A stretch of DNA of 64,000 nucleotides, taken from Actinacidiphila fildesensis (GTDB taxonomy: Bacteria > Actinomycetota > Actinomycetes > Streptomycetales > Streptomycetaceae). Positions within the stretch are counted from its first letter, which is position 1, and each line of letters begins with the position of its first letter. The notes under the pieces are model-generated. The model searched no databases, was not told where the DNA came from, and worked only from the letters and a program-made list of their open reading frames with translations. The position numbers were made by a program, and so were the translations under genes. Location: assembly GCF_042652185.1 (NCBI RefSeq), contig NZ_JBHSIX010000003.1; one strand, given 5' to 3'. Positions 59,412 to 64,000 of this stretch are shown piece by piece.

Positions 59412-60434
59412 ATGGTGGGGACAGTGGACGGCAACGGCGCGCACATCGAACTCGACGCGGTGGAGAAGGTCTTCGACGTCCGCCGCAAGGCCGGGCGGTG
59501 GCGGCGGGAGCGGCATCAGGTGCGGGCGGTCGACGGGATCTCGTTCTCGGTGCCGCGCGGCGAGATGGTCGGGTACATCGGGCCGAACGGGGCCGGGAAG
59601 TCCACCACCATCAAGATGCTGACGGGCATCCTGATGCCCAGCGGCGGGCGGGTGCGGGTCGCGGGGATCGACCCGTCGCGGGACCGGACGAAGCTGGCGC
59701 GGCGGATCGGTGTGGTCTTCGGGCAGCGCACCACCCTGTGGTGGGACCTGCCACTGAAGGACTCGTACCAGCTGGTGCGGCGCCTGTACCGGATCGAGGA
59801 CGGGCGGTACGCGAAGAACCTCGCGCGCTGCGTCGACCTCCTCGACCTCGGCCCGCTGCTGGACGTGCCGGTGCGCCAGCTGTCGCTGGGGCAGCGGATG
59901 CGCGGTGACATCGCGGCGGCGCTGCTGCACGATCCGGAGGTGCTGTACCTGGACGAGCCGACCATCGGCCTCGACGTGGTCAGCAAGGCGAAGGTGCGGG
60001 AGTTCCTGCGGACGGTCAACGCCGAGCAGGGCACGACCGTGCTGCTGACCACGCACGATCTGACGGACATCGAGCAGCTCTGCGAGCGGGTGATGGTCAT
60101 CGACCACGGGCGGCTGATGTACGACGGCGGGCTGAGCGGGCTGCACGCGGTGGGGGAGAGCGAGCGCACGCTCGTCGTCGACTTCGAACGGGAGCTGCCG
60201 GCGGTGGTGGTGGCGGGCGCGCGCTGTGTGAAGGTCGAGGGGCCGCGCCAGTGGCTGGCGTTCCCCGCGGCGGCCAGCGCGGCTCCGCTGGTCGCCGAGC
60301 TGGCGGCGCGTTATCCGCTGGTGGACCTGTCGGTGCGGGAGCCGGCGATCGAGGACGTCATCGCGCGGATGTACTCGTCGTCGCCGGTGCCGGCCCAGAC
60401 AGCGGTCCCGGCGGCGGGACGTTCGGCGCGGTGA
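59412..60434 (+). CDS. ABC transporter ATP-binding protein of the ABC-2 exporter
   Basis: The 340-residue ATPase has Walker A IGPNGAGKSTT, Q-loop VFGQRTTLW, signature LSLGQRMRGDIAAAL, Walker B VLYLDEPTIGLD and H-loop LTTHDLTD, then a C-terminal accessory domain of about 90 residues. The QRTTLWWDLP segment is typical of the daunorubicin/natA-like group paired with two ABC-2 permeases. ATG at 59412, 8 bases after the preceding gene. Confidence 0.93.
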   Translation: MVGTVDGNGAHIELDAVEKVFDVRRKAGRWRRERHQVRAVDGISFSVPRGEMVGYIGPNGAGKSTTIKMLTGILMPSGGRVRVAGIDPSRDRTKLARRIGVVFGQRTTLWWDLPLKDSYQLVRRLYRIEDGRYAKNLARCVDLLDLGPLLDVPVRQLSLGQRMRGDIAAALLHDPEVLYLDEPTIGLDVVSKAKVREFLRTVNAEQGTTVLLTTHDLTDIEQLCERVMVIDHGRLMYDGGLSGLHAVGESERTLVVDFERELPAVVVAGARCVKVEGPRQWLAFPAAASAAPLVAELAARYPLVDLSVREPAIEDVIARMYSSSPVPAQTAVPAAGRSAR

Positions 60435-60440
60435 GGACGT

Positions 60441-61583
60441 TCAGCGCAGTGAGGCGAGGGCCGCGTGCACGCGGTCGACGGCGGCCAGCGGGGTCGAGGC
60501 GTGCGCCGACAGGCGCAGGGAGTCCGCGCGGACCGTCGGGGTGACCTCGTACCCGTGCAGCGCCTTGGCGACGAGCCGCGGATCGGTTCCGGGGATGCGG
60601 AAGGAGACGATGCCGGCGCGCTGCTCCGGGGCGACGGGGGACAGCACCTCGCCGCCGCAGGCCAGAACGGTGTCGATGAGTTGGGCCACCCGGGTGGTGA
60701 TGTGCTCCTCGATGGCGGGCACCCCGGACCGTTCGACGAGTTCCAGGGCGGCGGCGAAGGCGGCCGCGGTGACGGGGCTCAGGTTGGTGATGCTCCACCG
60801 CTGGGCGCCGGCGGCGGGCGGGTGCTCGCGGTCGTCGAAGAGGCCCGCGTCCTCGACGCCGGTCCAGCCGGTGAGGACGGGCTCCAGCCGCTCCAGCGCC
60901 CGGTCGGACAGCGCGGCGAAACCGGTGCCCCAGCCGGCCCGCAGCCACTTCTGGCCGCCGGTGACGACGACGTCCGCGGCCTGCCAGGGCAGGTCGGCGA
61001 CGCCGAAGCCCTGGATGGCGTCCACGACGAGCAGCCGGTCGCCGATCACCTCGCGGATCGCGGCCAGGTCGGCGCGGTGGCCGGTGCGGAAGTCCACGGC
61101 GCTCAGCGCAACGGCCACCACGTCACCGGCGCCGGGTCCGGTGAGGGCGTCGCGGACGGTGTCGGGGGTGATCAGGCCCCGCTGGTCGGGCTCCAGCAGG
61201 CGCGGTACGGCCCTGCCGAGCTCCGCGGCACGCTGCCACGGGTACCGGTTGGAGGGGAATTCCCCGGACGGGACGAGCACGGTGCCGCCGGTGATGCCGA
61301 AGGCGGCGTGGAACAGTCCGGTGGACGTGTTCGGCAGCAGCACGATGTGGCCGGGGTCGGTCCCGGCCAGCCGGGCGGCGGCCTCCCGGGCCCGGGGCTC
61401 GGCGCGCATCAGGGCGTCCACCGTGCTGTGGGTGGCACGGGCGGAGTCGGCCAGCGCCTGCGCGGTGGCGTCCAGGACGTCGCGGGACGGCGGGCCGTAG
61501 CGGGCGAAGTCCAGGTACCCCTCGGGCTCCTCGAAGTGTCCGGCGTAGCCGGGCAGCCCTCCGGTCCTGTCCTGCGCTGTCAT
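60441..61583 (-). CDS. PLP-dependent class V aminotransferase-like enzyme
   Basis: The 380-residue protein has the class V fold with the PLP lysine in VVTGGQKWLRAGWGTGF, a phosphate/PLP region HIVLLPNTSTGL and a conserved VVDAIQGFGVADLP. Possible activities are cysteine desulphurase-like, kynureninase-like or an isopenicillin epimerase-like reaction; none can be fixed. ATG at 61583 has GAGGGAG upstream. It is convergent with the ABC operon and divergent from the DUF445 gene. Confidence 0.88.
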   Translation of the reverse strand: MTAQDRTGGLPGYAGHFEEPEGYLDFARYGPPSRDVLDATAQALADSARATHSTVDALMRAEPRAREAAARLAGTDPGHIVLLPNTSTGLFHAAFGITGGTVLVPSGEFPSNRYPWQRAAELGRAVPRLLEPDQRGLITPDTVRDALTGPGAGDVVAVALSAVDFRTGHRADLAAIREVIGDRLLVVDAIQGFGVADLPWQAADVVVTGGQKWLRAGWGTGFAALSDRALERLEPVLTGWTGVEDAGLFDDREHPPAAGAQRWSITNLSPVTAAAFAAALELVERSGVPAIEEHITTRVAQLIDTVLACGGEVLSPVAPEQRAGIVSFRIPGTDPRLVAKALHGYEVTPTVRADSLRLSAHASTPLAAVDRVHAALASLR

Positions 61584-61723
61584 GGCGGCTCGCTCCCTCG
61601 GTGCGGGGTCCCCGGACGGCGTTCGCGGCCGTCCGCCGTTCCTGGCGTGACTTCCCGGGACGCGGGGAACCTGTTGTTCGTTCCCAGGTTGGCAGTGGCG
61701 GTGACAATACGCGGGTGGAGCGG

Positions 61724-63070
61724 ATGGAAGCAGCGGTAGTGAGCGATCCAGGCGGCGGTCCCGACGACGGTCCACGCGGCGGTCCACCGGCCGGTCCGGG
61801 TACGGCGCCGAGCGCGGCGGAGGCCGCCGACGCGGGGCGGCGTCGCGGGGTCCGCCGGATGAAGGTGATCGCGACCGGGCTGCTGCTCGCCGCGACGGTC
61901 GTCTACGCCTTGGCGAAGTGGGCGGACTCGGCCGGCGCCGGTCCCTGGGCGGGGTACGTCGCGGCCGCCGCGGAGGCGGGCATGGTCGGTGCGATGGCGG
62001 ACTGGTTCGCCGTCACGGCGCTGTTCCGCCGCCCGCTGGGACTGCCGATCCCGCACACCGCGATCATCCCGACGAAGAAGGACGCCCTCGGCCACAGCCT
62101 GGGCGATTTCGTCGGCGAGAACTTCCTGTCGGCCGACGTCGTCAGGACCCGGCTGCGGGCCGTCGGCATCGGCTCACGGCTCGGCACCTGGCTCGCCGAC
62201 CCCGAGCACGCCGACAAGGTGACGGAGCAGGCCGCGGCGGCGCTGCGCGGGGTGCTGAAGGTGCTGCGGGACTCCGACGTCCAGGCGGTGGTCGGTGAGG
62301 CGATCACCCGGCGCGCGGAGGGTCAGGAGGTGGCGCCGGGCGTCGGCAGGATGCTGGAGCGGGTCGTCGCGGACGGTGGCCACCGCCGGGTGGTCGACCT
62401 GGTCTGTGTGCGGGCGCACGACTGGCTGGTGGAGCACGGCGACTCGGTGATGGACGCGGTGCAGGGCGGCGCGCCGGGGTGGACGCCCCGGTTCGTGGAC
62501 CGCAAGGTCGGCGAGCGGGTCTACAAGGAACTGGTGCGCTTCACCGCCGAGATGCGCGACATGCCGGACCACCCGGCGCGCGGGGCGGTGGACCGGTTCC
62601 TCGGGGACTTCGCCGTCGAGCTGCAGTCCGACCCGGACACCCGTGAGCGCGTCGAGCGGCTGAAGAAGGACCTGCTGGCGCGCGGCGAGGTGCAGGATCT
62701 GATCGAGTCGGCCTGGACCGCGGTCCGCGGCATGGTCGTGGCCGCCGCCGAGGACGAGCGCAGCGAGCTGCGGCTGCGGACCCGCGCGTCGCTGCTGTCG
62801 CTGGGCGCCCGGATGGCGACCGACCCCGCCCTGCAGGCGAAGGTGGACGGCTGGCTGGAGGACGCCGCCACGTATGTGGTGACGACCTACCGGGACGAGA
62901 TCACCTCCCTGATCACCGAGACGGTGGCGGGCTGGGACGCCGACCAGACGTCCCGCAAGATCGAGGCGCATGTGGGGCGTGACCTGCAGTTCATCCGGAT
63001 CAACGGCACGGTCGTCGGAGCGCTGGCGGGGCTCGCCATCTACTCGGCGTCCCGGCTCTTCGCCGGCTAG
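61724..63070 (+). CDS. DUF445 family membrane protein
   Basis: The 448-residue protein has an acidic/Gly-rich N terminus, a first membrane pair (VIATGLLLAATVVYALAKW and YVAAAAEAGMVGAMADWFAV), the DUF445 signature GAMADWFAVTALFRRPLGLPIPHTAIIP (part: MADWFAVTALFRRPLG), a long helical region and a C-terminal membrane segment. The function is unknown. I use the ATG at 61724; a GTG at 61715, with an AT-rich ACAATAC upstream, could give a leaderless start. Confidence 0.88.
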   Translation: MEAAVVSDPGGGPDDGPRGGPPAGPGTAPSAAEAADAGRRRGVRRMKVIATGLLLAATVVYALAKWADSAGAGPWAGYVAAAAEAGMVGAMADWFAVTALFRRPLGLPIPHTAIIPTKKDALGHSLGDFVGENFLSADVVRTRLRAVGIGSRLGTWLADPEHADKVTEQAAAALRGVLKVLRDSDVQAVVGEAITRRAEGQEVAPGVGRMLERVVADGGHRRVVDLVCVRAHDWLVEHGDSVMDAVQGGAPGWTPRFVDRKVGERVYKELVRFTAEMRDMPDHPARGAVDRFLGDFAVELQSDPDTRERVERLKKDLLARGEVQDLIESAWTAVRGMVVAAAEDERSELRLRTRASLLSLGARMATDPALQAKVDGWLEDAATYVVTTYRDEITSLITETVAGWDADQTSRKIEAHVGRDLQFIRINGTVVGALAGLAIYSASRLFAG

Positions 63071-63077
63071 GAACGTT

Positions 63078-63103
63078 CCGCCGGACAGGCCCCTGTCCGG
63101 CGG
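63078..63103. terminator. Terminator after the DUF445 gene
   Basis: An 11-bp stem (63078-63088 with 63093-63103) has a 4-base loop. Confidence 0.75.
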
Positions 63104-63130
63104 GCCGGGAACGGCCGTATCGTCACCCGT

Positions 63131-63949
63131 ATGACGGTGCGTCAGAAGTCCAGGCCGGTCCGGGTCGTCGTCCAGGGCCAGGGGCGGCTGCTGCGGCGCG
63201 GCGGCGCGCGGCGCACTCCGCTGGGGCGGACGCTGTGGGGCGCCGCCGAACTCGCCGTGACGTTCGGGGTCGTCGTGCTGCTGCTGGTGGCGCACCAGTT
63301 GTGGTGGACGAACCTGCGGGCGCACGAGTCCGCGCGGCGCGAGGTCGCGGCGCTGGAACAGCAGTGGAACGCGGCCCCCGCACCGGCTCCCGCATCCGAC
63401 CCGGCGCAGGCTCCCGGCGATACGCCGACGATGGATACATCCGATGAAACGGCGTCCGCCGGGCCCTCGCAGCGGGAGGTGACGGCACCGGAACGGGACG
63501 ATCTGGCCTACGCCGTGATCCGCATCCCCGCGATCGGGGTGACCGCCCCGGTCGCCCAGGGCATCAGCAAGTCCGCCATCCTCAACCATGGCTACGTCGG
63601 CCACTACCCGCAGACCGCCCAGCCCGGCCAGGCCGGGAACTTCGCCGTCGCCGGGCACCGCAACACCCACGGAGAGCCGTTCCGCTACATCAACCGGCTG
63701 CGGGCCGGCGACACGGTCACCGTCGAGACGGCCACCGGCCGCTTCGTCTACGTCGTGGAGAAGACCGTGCCGCAGACGAATCCCTCCGACGGGTCCGTGA
63801 TCGCCCCGGTGCCGTTCAGCTCCGTGCACCCGGACGCCCGGATGACCGGCGCCGGCGCGTACATCACGCTCACCACCTGCACACCCGAATACACCTCCAA
63901 GTACCGGCTGGTGGTGTGGGGGCGGCTGAAGTCGGCGCGGGCGCGCTAG
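63131..63949 (+). CDS. Class E sortase
   Basis: The 272-residue protein has a basic N terminus, one membrane segment (AAELAVTFGVVVLLLVAHQLWW), a Pro/Ala linker and a sortase domain with catalytic His in AVAGHRNTHG, Cys in ITLTTCTPEY and Arg in KYRLVVWG. Class E sortases attach LAXTG-type proteins, such as long chaplins in streptomycetes, to the peptidoglycan. No substrate gene with a sorting signal is in the window. ATG at 63131. Confidence 0.93.
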   Translation: MTVRQKSRPVRVVVQGQGRLLRRGGARRTPLGRTLWGAAELAVTFGVVVLLLVAHQLWWTNLRAHESARREVAALEQQWNAAPAPAPASDPAQAPGDTPTMDTSDETASAGPSQREVTAPERDDLAYAVIRIPAIGVTAPVAQGISKSAILNHGYVGHYPQTAQPGQAGNFAVAGHRNTHGEPFRYINRLRAGDTVTVETATGRFVYVVEKTVPQTNPSDGSVIAPVPFSSVHPDARMTGAGAYITLTTCTPEYTSKYRLVVWGRLKSARAR

Positions 63950-63960
63950 GGTCGGGCCGC

Positions 63961-64000
63961 GTGTCCAAGGTGCCCAGGGTGTTCCGAGGCCGACGCCATC
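63961..64000 (+). CDS. Possible start of the next gene (truncated by window end)
   Basis: A GTG at 63961 begins an open frame (VSKVPRVFRGRRH) that runs off the window, 11 bases after the sortase stop. It is basic at the start; too short to identify. Confidence 0.3.
   Translation, partial: MSKVPRVFRGRRH

Overview
The window is 64 kb of very GC-rich, densely coded actinobacterial chromosome. Its gene content points to Streptomyces or a close relative in the Streptomycetaceae: an SsgA-family sporulation protein, a class E sortase, a CysO/Mec/CysM cysteine pathway with an upstream leader peptide, 4-hydroxyphenylpyruvate dioxygenase, N-acetylglucosamine PTS genes flanked by DasR-like operators, DUF3039 and SMR genes, many GTG starts and leaderless-looking genes. 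From memory, the gene order resembles the core arm-proximal region of the S. coelicolor chromosome; this was not checked by alignment.

Layout. 0-8 kb: 3' end of a HelD/UvrD-like ATPase, NAD malic enzyme, HU protein, MurA (reverse strand), YqgE/AlgH protein, DUF3039 protein, and a GH20 hexosaminidase preceded by a DasR-like site. 8.4-13.1 kb: a three-subunit molybdo-flavoenzyme of the xanthine dehydrogenase family (FAD, 2Fe-2S and molybdopterin subunits) with unusual features. 13.1-14.7 kb: tRNA-Cys, a 5'-truncated MFS gene and an antitoxin/Doc pair. 14.8-21.5 kb: a DEAD/DEAH-type helicase, then three secreted proteins of the same general design, two of them clear paralogues; one ends in a WxL-like domain and two share an upstream promoter-like element. 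21.8-31 kb: IclR regulator, Lon-like membrane protease, a glycine betaine/choline-type ABC transporter operon, Lrp regulator divergent from hpd, FAD-linked oxidase, SsgG. 31-41.7 kb: two RDD membrane proteins, a small membrane protein, a secreted M6 metalloprotease, NAD salvage pair pncA/pncB, clpS, a DUF2017 protein and an amino acid permease.

41.8-45.4 kb: a 56-bp tandem repeat leads into mec, a short Cys-containing leader peptide, cysO and cysM, followed by a membrane-anchored MazF-like protein and a metallo-beta-lactamase-fold protein. 45.4-49.5 kb: a VapBC-type module and the nagE2/nagE1/nagF GlcNAc permease genes with four DasR-like sites. 49.5-55.1 kb: rph, a lipoprotein, rdgB, an odd short tRNA with anticodon UAG, two overlapping HNH nuclease genes, bcp, a DUF3618 protein, a GroES-like protein, and a guanidine exporter under a guanidine-III riboswitch. 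55.1-64 kb: a bifunctional class A PBP, an ABC-2 exporter operon, a class V aminotransferase, a DUF445 membrane protein and a class E sortase.

Most of the window is conserved chromosomal housekeeping. The less ordinary items are the secreted-protein cluster at 16.7-21.5 kb (best candidate for an undescribed cell-surface system), the degenerate active-site motifs of the xanthine dehydrogenase-like subunit, the C-terminally extended CysO, the UAG-anticodon tRNA with a short variable loop, the Doc homologue lacking its motif histidine, and several local tandem repeats.
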